DNA of 13,075 nt from Ophiocordyceps camponoti-saundersi (nom. inval.) (lineage: Eukaryota > Ascomycota > Sordariomycetes > Hypocreales > Ophiocordycipitaceae). The notes beneath the pieces were generated by a model that saw nothing but the letters and a program-made list of their open reading frames with translations, made no database searches and was not told the DNA's origin. A program made the translations under genes and the position numbers. The stretch is from contig PDHQ01000640.1 in NCBI GenBank assembly GCA_003339415.1, forward strand, positions 1 to 13,075. Direction: 5' to 3'. The number at the start of each line of letters is the position of its first letter. Position 1 is the first letter of the stretch. Below, in pieces: positions 1 to 9,063 of the stretch.

Positions 1-10
1 TTTTTTTTTT

Positions 11-97
11 ATAGTAAGCGGTCTCTAAGACTCGCCTTATAATATATAACCTCTATAATAGCCGCGAAGAGAAGCTTAAGGGCTAGAGACCTACTAT
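11..97. repeat. Short imperfect inverted repeat
   Basis: The left arm has ATAGTA at 11-16 and GGTCTCTA at 20-27. The right arm has TAGAGACC at 84-91 followed directly by TACTAT at 92-97. The arms pair over 14 bases with a 3-base bulge and enclose about 56 bases. It could be the relic of a small transposon end or chance pairing in low-complexity DNA. The window begins in a T-run, so its left context is missing. Confidence 0.4.
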
Positions 98-615
98 TTT
101 CTTAATTTATAGAGGGGGGGGCAGACTATACTATATACTCTGATTATAACCGCTATTCTACCTTAGCCGGCTTTATAATATTAATTTGCAAACTTTTAGG
201 GATAGAGAAGACGTGAATATAGATTAATATAGAGCTATATAAGTTCGTAATAGTATGCTATCTCTATTTAGCGTTTATCTAAATATTTGCTTAATCTCTT
301 TCTTTAGAGAAAACTAGAATATAATATATATTATTATTAGCTGCGATATTACTAGGTCCGCGTAGATAGCCTAAAGTATATAAGAATAATAGAGGCTATA
401 AAAAATAAGGAAACTATTTTAATATACTTATCGAAGTTTGAAAGAGTCTTATATTTTTATCTAAGGTTATTATCTTCTAGTATATCTAGAATATCCGCGA
501 AATAAGTATATACTATAATATATAGTTATACTATAGTAACGGTTAATATTATAATATTTTAAGATATATATATAAAGGAATATATTATAAGTTATAATAT
601 ATATAACTAAATATT
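98..615. other. AT-rich stretch with no recognisable gene
   Basis: No frame stays open for a useful length and no known motif was seen. A run of eight or so G residues lies near 114-121. The last ~130 bases (about 490-615) are dominated by alternating TA tracts that could be decayed microsatellite. Nothing here supports a gene call. Confidence 0.6.
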
Positions 616-1215
616 ATTTTCGCGGCGGCGATAGATATGCCTAAGGAAAAACGCGCGCCTACCTTAGTTAGGGAACCGCTAAGAGCTCGTGCAGGGTCTA
701 ATTAAATGGTCCCTTAACCCCTTTTCCTTTTCCTAAGAGCTACTAAGAGTTAATACGCGAAGGTGGCCGATTTAAGATAGGGGCGATCCCCGGGTATATA
801 GTATAGATTAGTTTTCCCTCGAAAGAGGACGAATTAAGCAAGCAATTAGCCCCTAACCTTATCTTTATAGCTATTATAAAAGTCGTATATCGTAAGTTAA
901 GTCTTAGAGAGGACTTAGGGCAAAAACTCTACTAAACGGAATTATAACTTTATTTTAAACTTTACACTTTTATACTCTAAATTACTATTTTAGATACTTA
1001 TTCTAAAGTCCTTATTACTTAATTAAATAGTTTCTATCTTTTTCTCTCTTCCTTCTCTTATCTTTATATAGAAAACCGACTTCTTATTATTTTCCCTATA
1101 GAGAATTACTATCCGGCTTATCCCTCTATAGCTAGAGATCCCCCCTTATATTAGTTAAAGACTCTAGTCACCTAAGAAATTACGCCTCTTAGGTATCTAC
1201 TACGCTTGCTTAGGG
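616..1215 (+). mobile_element. Family M element, full-length copy A (MITE-like)
   Basis: This is one of two full-length copies of a dispersed, non-coding element of about 590-600 bp. The left end begins with GCGGCGGCGATAGATA (622-637). The right end (1192-1215) reads GGTATCTACTACGCTTGC and onward; its reverse complement starts like the left end, giving imperfect terminal inverted repeats that are better preserved in copy F. In order inside the element are a C/T-rich tract near 717-733, the block GTTTTCCCTCGAAAGAGG (812-829), a hairpin TAAGTC...GACTTA near 898-917 and a second small hairpin CCTAAG...CTTAGG (1171-1193). No frame is open. Size, inverted ends and lack of coding suggest a MITE or other non-autonomous DNA transposon. 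No target-site duplication can be trusted after RIP. Confidence 0.75.
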
Positions 1216-1369
1216 TGTCCTTCTCCCCCCGCTAAATTATATAATAGAATAATAATTATCGTAACGAAGTAAATAATTAATAACTAGGTATATTAGACTA
1301 GGTTAAAGCTTTATTATACGGTGTAATTCTCGAGGTATTCGCCTTTTAATCCGTAAAAAAATAGTAATA

Positions 1370-2140
1370 GTGGTAGCTATCTATTTACGCAAAGCTTCGA
1401 GCTCTAACTAATATACTTCCTAAATATTATCTATTAACCTAAACACTAAATAAGAGTTCGGGAGAAAGAGGTTTTTCCTTATAGAAGAGGATATTAGTCC
1501 TAAGGTATAGAACTAAAGATTAGTCGCGCTAAACTCGATAGCTAATTAGTAAATATAAAAGTAAAGATATATATTATCTAATAAAATATCCTTATCGATA
1601 TAAGAGAAGGGGATATAGTATTAATTAGTAAACGTTTCCGAGATATTATTATCTAATAGAATATAATTACGATAGCTTAAAGGAGAATAGTAATAAAGTT
1701 AGTAGTAGTCGATAGTATAATACCCGGTATACGTATACTAGAGAAGATATTAGAGTATAAAGGGATATTAGTTTAAGATATTAAGTTAGATATAATAGGG
1801 GGGATATAATACCTAATAAGGATAGGGGTTAGTTTTTTTATTACTTTCTTTAATATATACGAGGTATAAGGGAATAATAATAATATAGGTATATAAGAGA
1901 AAGAAATAAAAGGTAGTATATACCTAGATATTAGTATTTCTAAAATAGGGTATATTACTATATAAATAGAGACGGTATAGATAGAAAACTCGATCTTAAT
2001 AAGTAATTAAGATATCCGAGTAATCTTTATTAAAAAGGATATACCGAGTACTTAATAATCGTAGGGCGTCGTTACGATTAGTAAGAGATATCTTATAAGA
2101 CGATTACGGATACTATTAGGACGCTATTTTCTGGCCGTTA
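1370..2140 (+). pseudogene. Possible RIP-destroyed coding region, unidentified
   Basis: I do not recognise this sequence. Read on the + strand, about 1373-1850 gives protein-like runs (for example KEFGRKRFFLIEEDISPKV-type composition with mixed Phe, Arg, Glu, Asp) broken only by TAA and TAG. Those are the stops RIP makes from Gln and Trp codons. A second stretch, about 1850-2140 in another frame, behaves the same way and ends near DAIFWPL. There is no start codon, intron boundary or family motif to anchor it, and the frame changes between the parts. It could equally be a decayed transposon interior or chance. Low confidence. Confidence 0.25.
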
Positions 2141-2648
2141 AGGGTATAATAGGTAAGGAGAGGAGAAGATAGGGAGAAGGATAAGATAGAGCGAGCAGGA
2201 GAAAAGTGGAGGGAGAGTAGGATAAAAGGTAATATAAAAAATAATAATAGTAATACGTAGGTAATTTAGGCTATTTAAAAAATATACTTTTTATATAGAT
2301 ATATAATAATATAGTAAAGTTAAAGAATAAAGATTTAAGGGATTAGCCGTAAAGGTTTAAGTAAGATAGTAAGGAGCGTAAGATAATAAGTTACGGTTAA
2401 AAAAAATATAAGATATTAATACTAGAACGGAGAGGAATTAAGTATAGTACTAGGAAGGATTAGACGATTTAGGTAGAAAGGAATAGGTAGGTAATAAGTA
2501 AGGTAATACGAATATTATAAGAGAATAGACCGTAAGATAAGTTAGGCGGGAGGAGTTTAGTAAACTAGTAAAATATAAATATTAAGACTAAAAGGACTTA
2601 AAGGGGATATAATAAGGGAAAAGGAAAATTAAAAAAAAAAGCATAAGC
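2141..2648. other. Purine-rich stretch without a gene
   Basis: The + strand is dominated by A and G (runs such as AAGGAGAGGAGAAGA near 2155 and GAGGGAGAG near 2208), with a few isolated TATA-rich patches. It is stop-dense in all frames. A real coding region rich in Lys, Glu and Arg could decay to this, but nothing specific supports one. An A-run at about 2631-2640 closes the stretch. Confidence 0.4.
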
Positions 2649-2720
2649 ATATATATATATATAAGGATAGATTATATAAAAAAAGAGTAAATATATATAT
2701 ATATAAGAGAATATATATAT
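2649..2720. repeat. Clustered (AT)n microsatellites
   Basis: Three alternating AT runs lie at about 2649-2663, 2690-2705 and 2711-2720, separated by A/G-rich spacers. They sit directly left of a cluster of truncated family M copies. Simple-sequence DNA such as this is expected in RIP-mutated DNA and has no assigned function. Confidence 0.75.
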
Positions 2721-2903
2721 TAGAGCGGTAATAGTTATACTTATACCTAAAGAAAACGTATACGAGTTTAGGACAGGCGCCTCTTAGGGACTTATATAGC
2801 GCTTAGTAAAATCCCTAAACTATTTTTTTTTTTTTCGTTTATAAGACCTTCTAGGGATTAATATAAAAAGCGGTTAGGATAGGAAGGCGACTATTATAAA
2901 CTA
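2721..2903 (+). mobile_element. Family M element, left-end fragment B0
   Basis: It begins with AGAGCGGTAATAG, matching the left end of copy G, and continues through the segment that reads GGAGCTCTTAGGGGCTTATA in other copies and the T-rich tract at 2822-2835. It stops near the position equivalent to GGATAGGGGCTAT in copy D, so only about the first third of the element is present. Copy B starts again with a fresh left end directly after it. Confidence 0.6.
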
Positions 2904-3330
2904 GTTTACGGCGGTGGCCGATATATAGAAGAGATAAAATACGCGTTAATATTAGCTAGGGAGCTCTTAGGAGCTTATATAGGGTTAGATTAAATAGTGT
3001 CTTAACGCCTCCGCCCCCCTAAGAGCCTCCGAGGACTAGAACATAAAAGGGGTTAAGACAGGATAGAGGCTATTAGGAAGATATAGCATAGATTAGTTTC
3101 CCTTAAAAAAAGGAAGAAATCAAGGAATAATTAGCCCCTAACCTTATCTTCATAGCTATCTTAAAGGTAATATATAGCAAGTTAAGTCTTAGAGAGAACT
3201 TATAGTAAAGACTTTAGAAAAACGGAATTATAACTTCGTTATAAATCCTATACCTTTATACTATAGATTACTAATTTAAATACTTATTCTAAAGTTTTTT
3301 TTTTTATACTTAATTAAATAGTTTTTTTAA
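2904..3330 (+). mobile_element. Family M element, right-truncated copy B
   Basis: The left end is clear: AGTTTACGGCGGTGGCC from about 2905, comparable with AGTTTAGCGGCGG in copy F. The copy includes CATAAAAGG near 3042, the GTTTCCCTTAA block near 3096, the AAGTCTTAGAGAG block near 3184 and the AACGGAATTATAACTT block near 3220. It ends at the TTAATTAAATAG motif near 3310-3321. The right 250 or so bases are missing, and the next copy overlaps it in content rather than completing it. Confidence 0.7.
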
Positions 3331-3735
3331 AGTATATAAAGTAGTTTAGTTTCCCTCGAGTAAGGAAGAAATCGGGTAAGTAATTAGCCCTAAAGCTCTT
3401 CTTTAAATATATTATCGAAATCGTATATTATAAATTAAGCCTTAGGTAGACTTATAATAAAAACTCTAGCGGACGGAATTATAGCTTTACCTTAAACCTT
3501 ACCTTTTATATAGCGGATTACTATATTAGACATTTACTATAAAACTTTAAGAACTTAATTAAATTATTCCTAATATTATTCCTATAATTTCTCTTATTAT
3601 TATATAGAAACTCGACTTTTAATAACCTTATTTATAGAAATTTACTATCTAGCTTACGGTCTTACCCGCCTAGAGGATATAGCTAGAGATTCCGCCTTAA
3701 CTTAGTTAAAAACTATAGTAATAGACCTCCCGCAC
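3331..3735 (+). mobile_element. Family M element, left-truncated copy C
   Basis: It starts in the middle of the element at GTAGTTTAGTTTCCCTCGAG (3341-3360) and continues through GGACGGAATTATAGC, TTAATTAAATTATTCC and TAGCTAGAGATTCCGCC to about 3735. Both ends of the element are missing. It abuts copy B, and the two share the middle third, so they are two broken insertions or the product of an unequal exchange rather than one interrupted copy. Confidence 0.7.
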
Positions 3736-3811
3736 TAAAATAATTAGTCTAATATAAAAGGTTATAGTATACGATAATATATAGTTTAACCCTAACGACT
3801 ATAATAATATT

Positions 3812-4262
3812 ACTAAGTTTACGATAAAAAAACGTATTAGTCCTAGCTAGGAAAATATAAGAGGTTTATATAGGGTTTAATTAAATACTTCTTTAAACTC
3901 TTTTTTTTTTTTTCCCCTAAGGGCTTCTAGGGATTAGGAAATAGAAGGTGATTAGGATAGGATAGGGGCTATACCTAGGTATATAGCGTATATTAGTTTC
4001 CCTCGAGAGAGGAAGGAATTAAATAAGATTTAGCCCTTAACCTTATCTTTATAGATATTATAAAAGTTATAGATCGTAAGTTAAGTCTTAGAGAAGACTT
4101 AGGGCAAAAACTCTACTAAACGGAATTATAATATTATTTTAAACCTTACCCCTTTTCGCTAGAAGCTACTAATTTAAGTAATTATTTTAGAATACTAAGA
4201 GTTTAATATAGCGGTTTATATCTTTTATTATCTTATTTCTCTTATCTTTAGCTATAAATATA
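3812..4262 (+). mobile_element. Family M element, right-truncated copy D
   Basis: The left end AAGTTTACG is followed by a small deletion that removes the GCGGTAGCAGATA segment, so its terminal inverted repeat is gone. The body is well preserved: a T-tract at 3901-3913, GTTTCCCTCGAGAGAGGAAG (3997-4016), the AAGTCTTAGAGAAGACTTAG hairpin near 4082-4101 and ACTCTACTAAACGGAATT near 4110-4127. Similarity ends near ATCTTTAGCTATAAATA, about 150 bases short of the right terminus. Confidence 0.75.
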
Positions 4263-4792
4263 GTATTTCTTTTATATAGTATAAGATAATATATAATTAT
4301 ATAATAAATAAATATTTTAAGTAGTAATAATAATTATTTACTTAGATACTAAGCATATCTTAAAACTTAAGATTAATAGCTTTAAGGTACGGAATATAGG
4401 GGTTAGAGAAAGAGTAGGTAAAAGACTATAAATAGAGTTTATAGAAAACGAGTTAAAGTCGTCTAAATAAGAGGTCTAAAATTATAGATCGGAATTAAAT
4501 TAGGTATATATAGTATTAGGAGGTATCGGACAATTTTAACTATAGACCGAGAAGTAACGAGTTATATAATTATACTTAATAATATACGAGATTTTAAATT
4601 ATAGCTCGCGCTAGATATCTAAGTTCTCGGCACTTACGTAACCGAGCTAGTAGCTTAAGTAGCTAGATAGCGTAGCTTAGATTCTTTATTATTATACTTA
4701 CCGACTATATTATACTTATTCGCTGCCTTCTATAATAAAAGCCCTCTTATAATAATTATTATATAGTAGAAATTCGAGACTATCGCTTATAA
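4263..4792 (+). other. Possible upstream part of the adjacent gene relic
   Basis: The first ~60 bases are plain AT-rich spacer. From about 4500 to 4790 a + strand frame reads as protein-like sequence (Gln/Leu/Tyr-rich, with pieces such as YEILNYSSR and KFSALT) interrupted only by TAA and TAG, as expected for RIP-hit Gln and Trp codons. It lies just upstream of the repeat-protein relic but in a different frame, so an intron or a frameshift would be needed to join them. No start codon or splice site can be assigned. Confidence 0.25.
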
Positions 4793-5536
4793 GCCTTAAA
4801 GATAATAACGGCAGAGACGATACTTACTAACTAGCGTAAGGTAGAAGATAGAGCCGTAGATAATTTACGAGGGGAGGATATAGTAACGATACTAATAGAG
4901 GAGAAGACCGGAGTTAAAAAGAACGAAATCGCAATAATAGCTACGAAGAACGAGGTTAATACGCTTAAGCCGGAGATAATAGCGGTTATAAAAACTACAC
5001 GTTCTAAACTAGAGGATAAGTCCGTAATCGAGAAGAACGAAGGCGGGACTATAATTACGAAAAACGAGGTCGGCACGCCTAAGCTAGAGACTACGGCGGC
5101 TATAAATACTACACGTTCTAATATAAAGGAAAAGTCCGGAGTCGCAAAGGACGAACCCGCGACGCAAACTACGAAGATCCTAGTCGATACTCGTAAGGCC
5201 GAGACTCTAGTAGTTAAAGAAAGGAAATCTTCCGAATTAAACGGCAAGTTAGCAGTCGCAAAGGAAAAAACCGCTATTATAATAAGGAAGAACTTAGTTA
5301 ATAGGTTTAAGGCGAAGACCCCCGGAGTTATAATAATAAAACCTTCTAAACCAGGTAGGAGGTTAATAGTCGTAAGGAATAAAGCCGCGGTCCTAAGGGA
5401 GAAATATAAACTAGAAAGGCCTAAGGCCTAGACTCCGGGGGTCTTAAAAACGATACCTACTAAATCCGTAAAGACTAAGATTCCGGCTTATTTAGCTCCC
5501 GGATACGTGCCCCCGTATCTAAGAGGACGGAAATAA
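4793..5536 (+). pseudogene. Relic of a Lys/Glu/Thr-rich tandem-repeat protein ending in a VPPYLRG motif
   Basis: The + strand is open for 198 codons from 4835 to 5428, exceptional in this DNA. It continues past one TAG (5429-5431, likely a former CAG or TGG) to a natural TAA at 5534-5536; another TAG at 4832-4834 interrupts it upstream. A repeat of 38 residues (114 bp) is visible: the units begin with TKNEV at 4943, TKNEV at 5057 and TKILV at 5171, each preceded by a K-S/T-GV-K-(N/D)-E-like block. The protein would be charged, probably disordered, with no membrane segment. It ends PAYLAPGYVPPYLRGRK, close to the VPPHLRG-type tails of some eukaryotic RNA-associated proteins; a His-to-Tyr change is what RIP of CAC/CAT would produce. 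No Met remains. The 138-codon open frame on the opposite strand (4831-5247) is its shadow. Function unknown. Confidence 0.65.
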
Positions 5537-5748
5537 GAGATATATAATTTATTATAGATAGCTTATAAAATATAGCTTAACGATTATTCGCTTTCCCTTT
5601 ATTTTTTTGCTTATTCTTTCCCCTTTATCTATTCTATATATAATAGCTATAATAGCTTTATAATCCTCTATTATTTTCTTTCCTTATTTCTTAATACTCC
5701 TTCCTTATTATATATATAACGGTAAGATTAAGATTACTACGGTAATAG

Positions 5749-5935
5749 TTTAGTAGCAATAGCTAAGATATTTAAGGAAAAAAAAAATTAGCGTTACCCT
5801 TACTTAGGGAGCTATAGAGGCTAATATAGGGTTTATTTAAATAGTCGCTTAACAGCTCTCTTCTCGCGAGGGCTTCTAAGGATTAGGCTATAAAAGTAAT
5901 TAAGATAGGATATTTTAATAGTATATATAAGGTAG
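5749..5935 (+). mobile_element. Family M element, left-end fragment E
   Basis: Starting AGTTTAGTAGCAATAGCTAA near 5747, it aligns with the left third of the element: the A-run at 5778-5787, CTTAGGGAGCTATAG, TATAGGGTTTATTTAAATAG, GGGCTTCTAAGGATTAG and CTATAAAAG. Similarity fades after TAAGATAGGATATT. It lies about 210 AT-rich bases downstream of the repeat-protein relic. Confidence 0.65.
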
Positions 5936-6260
5936 GATATTACTTATATAATTTAGCATTTTTTTTCTATAATATATATATATTAAAGATAAGAATTATA
6001 GTAACTAATAGCAGTAGCGAGGGGTAGGAGGCGCTTAATAGAAAAGAAATATATTACGTAAAGTAAGATAATAAGTAGAAAGAGAGAGGAAGGATAAAAT
6101 AAGGTTAATATTATAAGCGTAATAGGACGGATATTATATTAATAAACTATACTAAGTTCCGGGCCGTTAGCTCGATAGTACGGGTAGGGGGGGCCGTTAG
6201 AGAAGATTCGACGTCGGGAGGAGATAAGCGGTAAGGCGGATTTATTATAAACCTATAATC
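5936..6260. other. Stretch with no recognisable feature
   Basis: AT-rich at first, then purine-rich on the + strand (about 6020-6110), then unusually rich in CpG and G-runs for this window (about 6170-6240, for example GGGTAGGGGGGGCCG). No frame stays open. The last part may belong to the decayed coding region that follows. Confidence 0.4.
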
Positions 6261-6659
6261 TTATCGTTTATTATAAAGGTCGTTAACGTGCCGCGCGCGA
6301 TTATATCTAACGCGATATAGTATATCCCTAATAGTATAGGCGAGGAGACTAGCATATATATCTCCGCTTCCTTTAGTAAAGGGCAGGATAGCGTTATCGA
6401 TAGCGGCAAGAATAGTAGACGATACGGCCTCTTTAATATTATACTTCTCGCGGAGCTTTATAAGTATCGGGGCAAAAAGCGAGAGAGGAGAGGTATAGGA
6501 TATGTCCGTTACATTATAAGGGGAGGGTAAAAAGGCGTAAGATATTAAATCGATTAGGTTACTTAAGTTCGGGGGAGTAAGAGAAGGTTTATAATTTTTA
6601 GCTATACCTGCGAGTATAATAGATAATATATACGTAGTAGGGGAAGATATAAAATAGGA
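6261..6659 (-). pseudogene. 132-codon open stretch without a start codon; strand uncertain
   Basis: On the minus strand the frame is open from 6659 down to 6264 and ends in TAA at 6261-6263, with no ATG anywhere. The reading is protein-like, with pieces such as SLFAPILIKLREKYNIKEAV and FTKGSGDIYASLLAY. Ile is frequent, as expected if Met codons (ATG) were converted to ATA. The exactly opposed + strand frame is also plausible: only one stop (6326-6328) over about 75 codons, then stops where Gln or Trp could have stood. RIP favours open frames in which TpA falls at codon positions 2-3, so openness alone does not prove the minus strand. I recognise no domain. Either strand may carry the real gene; I lean slightly to minus because it is longer and about 60 percent of its codons end in a pyrimidine. 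Confidence 0.35.
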
Positions 6660-6662
6660 TTA

Positions 6663-7250
6663 GAATATTTATAGATCTTTATATTATAAAGAGCGGAGAT
6701 AATATAAGGGAGGACTCTTACTTTTTTTTTATCTTAAAAAAAGAGAAGAGAATCGAAAAACTTATCGGAAAATATAGAACGCTAAAAAATAGTTAATTAT
6801 TAGGGTAAGATATTATTAGAAGGGTAACATATAACTCATATATAGGAACGCGGGAAAAGTTTAAATAAACTTCGGATATATTTTTTTTTATTAAAAAGGG
6901 TATAGCTTTATTAAAAAACTCATATATAAACGGGAGTTAATATATAGTTTATTAAAAAGAATAATAGTCTCGTACGCGTAACACGTTTAGGGATATTAAG
7001 GGGATTAAGATAATCTTACTCTTTTTACGATTATAAGTCGTCCTATTAGGGCGTGACGATAAGGGTTCTAAAGTAGCCTTACCGCTTAGTTTAAAGATCC
7101 TAAGATAAACCGTTATTTCGAAGGGCGGTTACCTTTAATAGAATAATATTAGGATATAAATCGGTATTACGAGTAGGAGAGTATAGGAGATAAAGGATCT
7201 AGCTTTATAGTTAAATAATATCGGCAGGCCACTCTTAAAGTATATTAAGC
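6663..7250. other. Degenerate stretch, no supported gene
   Basis: Stop-dense on both strands, with T-runs near 6721-6730 and 6882-6890 and two similar TTAAAAA(A/G)-containing patches near 6890-6960. It may be the interior of the same decayed gene as its neighbours, but no frame or motif can be followed across it. Confidence 0.35.
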
Positions 7251-8070
7251 GTGCCCGGAGTTATAGTAAAGAGGGCGATAGTCGTGCTCTAATATAGACG
7301 GGTATCACTTTCCGATTCCGGGTAATATATCCTTAAAGAGAGCCTTCTTAAGCGCCGAAGGGTTTAGCTAAGAGGTCGGAATATATATCTTAAGGTAAGG
7401 TTATAGTTTAGGACTAATAATCGAGGCGCTTAAGTATATACTATACGCGTTTAGGGTTAATAGTATCGGAATATTAAAAACGGGTTTATTTAGAAAGATA
7501 AAGATAGAAGTATTAAGATATACTTCGTCGATATCGTATAAGACGAAAGGGGGGGGGAGGGAAGAATTTCGCTAAAGCTACCGTTAGTAATACATTTTTT
7601 ACGATTAGTTATAATTTATAAGAGAGCAGAATTACTACGCGTCTTTAAGTGCGGACTAACCACTACTTCGTTAGCTAGGTTATTATTTAGGGAGGCGATT
7701 ATTTTATAGAGCGTAAGGAAATAGGTCGTATTCGGAGATATAGTAGGCTTTTTAGCTTAAAAGAAGCCTATAGTCTTACGACCTAAACTAAGTTTATCCT
7801 CCGCCCGTAATCTTATAAGAGTCGTTTAAGGCCTAGTTAGCGGGTAGTGTTTTTTTTTCTAATTATTTTAATATTATTAAGCCCGAAATCGGAGGAGCTT
7901 ATCTTCGTTAAGCTAATATTTCTAATCTTCTTCACTATCGGTCTTAACGAGGTAACTAGAAGTAAGTTTAAGGTATATATCGACCGGAAATATAATATAG
8001 CGTCCGTAACTAGACTATTATTTTCTTTATTAAGTCTAGGTATATATATATTAGGTCTTATTAGTAAGAT
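7251..8070 (+). pseudogene. RIP-destroyed coding region, unidentified
   Basis: Three consecutive + strand segments read like protein when TAA/TAG are treated as lost Gln or Trp codons: about 7251-7590 (pieces KESLLKRRRV, LRGRNIYLKVRL and KIYFVDIV), about 7570-7840 (NYYASLSADHYFVS, ERKEIGRIRRYSRLFSLKEAYSLTT) and about 7842-8070 (KPEIGGAYLR, GIYRPEI). Two frame changes separate them, one at the T-run 7851-7858. The composition is mixed and hydrophilic. Minus-strand frames over the same DNA are more open (for example 7837-8097) but Leu/Ile/Ser-rich, the usual look of antisense frames in RIP-mutated DNA. I recognise no family. It may be continuous with 6261-6659 if that gene is on the + strand. 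Confidence 0.3.
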
Positions 8071-8174
8071 ATAGCGATTAAAGAATAGTTTAAGCATAAG
8101 AAGATTAGGCCGACTATACTACTAACGTAAACGAAGATACAGCGTTATATTATTAAGATATTTCGTATATAGAG

Positions 8175-8766
8175 AGTTTAGCGGCGGTAGCAGATATACT
8201 AAAGAAAAAAACCACGCGTTAGCCTTAGCTTAGGAGCTAATAGGGGCTTATAAGTTTCTAATTAAATGCTTTTATTAAATATTTCTTCTCTTAAGAGCTT
8301 CTAAGGATTAGAAGAAGAAAGGTAATTAAGATAGAATATAGGCTATTACGAGGTATATAGTATAGTTAGTTTCCCTTAAGTGAGGAAGGAATTAAGCAAG
8401 AATTAACCTTAACCTTGTCTTCGCAGATATCTTAAAGTTATAATACGTAAGTTAAGTCTTAGAGAGGACTTAGGGCAAAAACTCTAGTAAATAGAATTAT
8501 AACTTCTTTTAAACCTTAGACCTTTTATAATAAGTTACTAATTTAAGCAGTTATTTTAAGATATTAAAGGTCTAATTAAGTAGTTCCCTTCTTCCTTCCT
8601 CTTATTTCTCTTATCTTTATATATAAAACTAAGTTACTATCGTTTTCCTAATAGATAATTACCGTTTAGCTTACCGCCTTATAGCGAGAGATCCCCTTAT
8701 ATTAGTTAAAGATATAGGTTACCTAGGAAGTTACGCCCGGTAGGTATCTGCTACGCTCGCTTAGGG
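8175..8766 (+). mobile_element. Family M element, best-preserved full-length copy F
   Basis: The element runs from AGTTTAGCGGCGG (8175) to CGCTTAGGG (8766). The left terminus GCGGCGGTAGCAGATA (8181-8196) and the reverse complement of the right terminus, GCGAGCGTAGCAGATA, agree at 13 of 16 positions, so the ends are inverted repeats. The interior repeats the family's landmarks: a pyrimidine tract near 8273-8290, GTTTCCCTTAAGTGAGGAAG near 8370, the AAGTCTTAGAGAGGACTTAG hairpin near 8454, TTTCTCTTATCTTTATATA near 8605 and GAGAGATCCCC near 8685. It has no coding capacity. It keeps a few TpG and CpA steps (CTTGTCTTCGCAG near 8415), so it seems somewhat less mutated than copies B-D. Confidence 0.8.
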
Positions 8767-8989
8767 TATCTTACAACTCTATTACACTCTTTCCTTCTAT
8801 AATAATATATAGTATTAATCTATAAATAGTATTATATTACGCTAAATATATTATAAAAGCTAGTATTATAATCGTTAAATTATTTATATATTTTTTATAT
8901 ATATATCCTACTATTAAAAATATAAAAGAAAAATAAGTAATAACTTAATATATTTATTTATTTTCTTTTTAAAAGAGAGACCAAGTAAC
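8767..8989. other. Very AT-rich spacer
   Basis: Long TA-alternating runs and T-runs, with no open frame and no repeat-family similarity noticed. It separates the full-length M copy from the telomere-repeat island. Confidence 0.5.
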
Positions 8990-9063
8990 TAAACTAATAA
9001 TCCTATTTTTTCTATATGCTAAAAGACAGTGTTTAGAACCCGGAAATTAATATATATAATATC

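Noticed and set aside
616..1215. Family M as solo LTRs of a retrotransposon
   Set aside because: LTRs carry only very short inverted termini (TG...CA); copy F shows longer imperfect inverted ends, and no paired LTR-internal-LTR arrangement is seen. RIP blurs the termini, so it is not fully excluded.
616..1215. Family M as a tRNA- or 5S-derived SINE
   Set aside because: No box A or box B promoter sequence and no A-rich or simple-repeat tail could be found in any copy.
4831..5247. Minus-strand open frame of 138 codons, hydrophobic and repetitive (Ser/Phe/Ile/Val-rich)
   Set aside because: It is the complement of the longer + strand frame, which carries the 38-residue repeats, the natural stop and the PGYVPPYLRGRK end. 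The membrane-like look comes from reading Lys/Glu codons backwards.
7837..8097. Minus-strand frame of 86 codons and an opposing + frame of 75 codons starting with GTG
   Set aside because: Both are short and Leu/Ile-rich, with TpA at codon positions 2-3, the artefact expected in RIP-mutated DNA. A third, stop-containing + frame looks more like protein. Neither was called as a gene.
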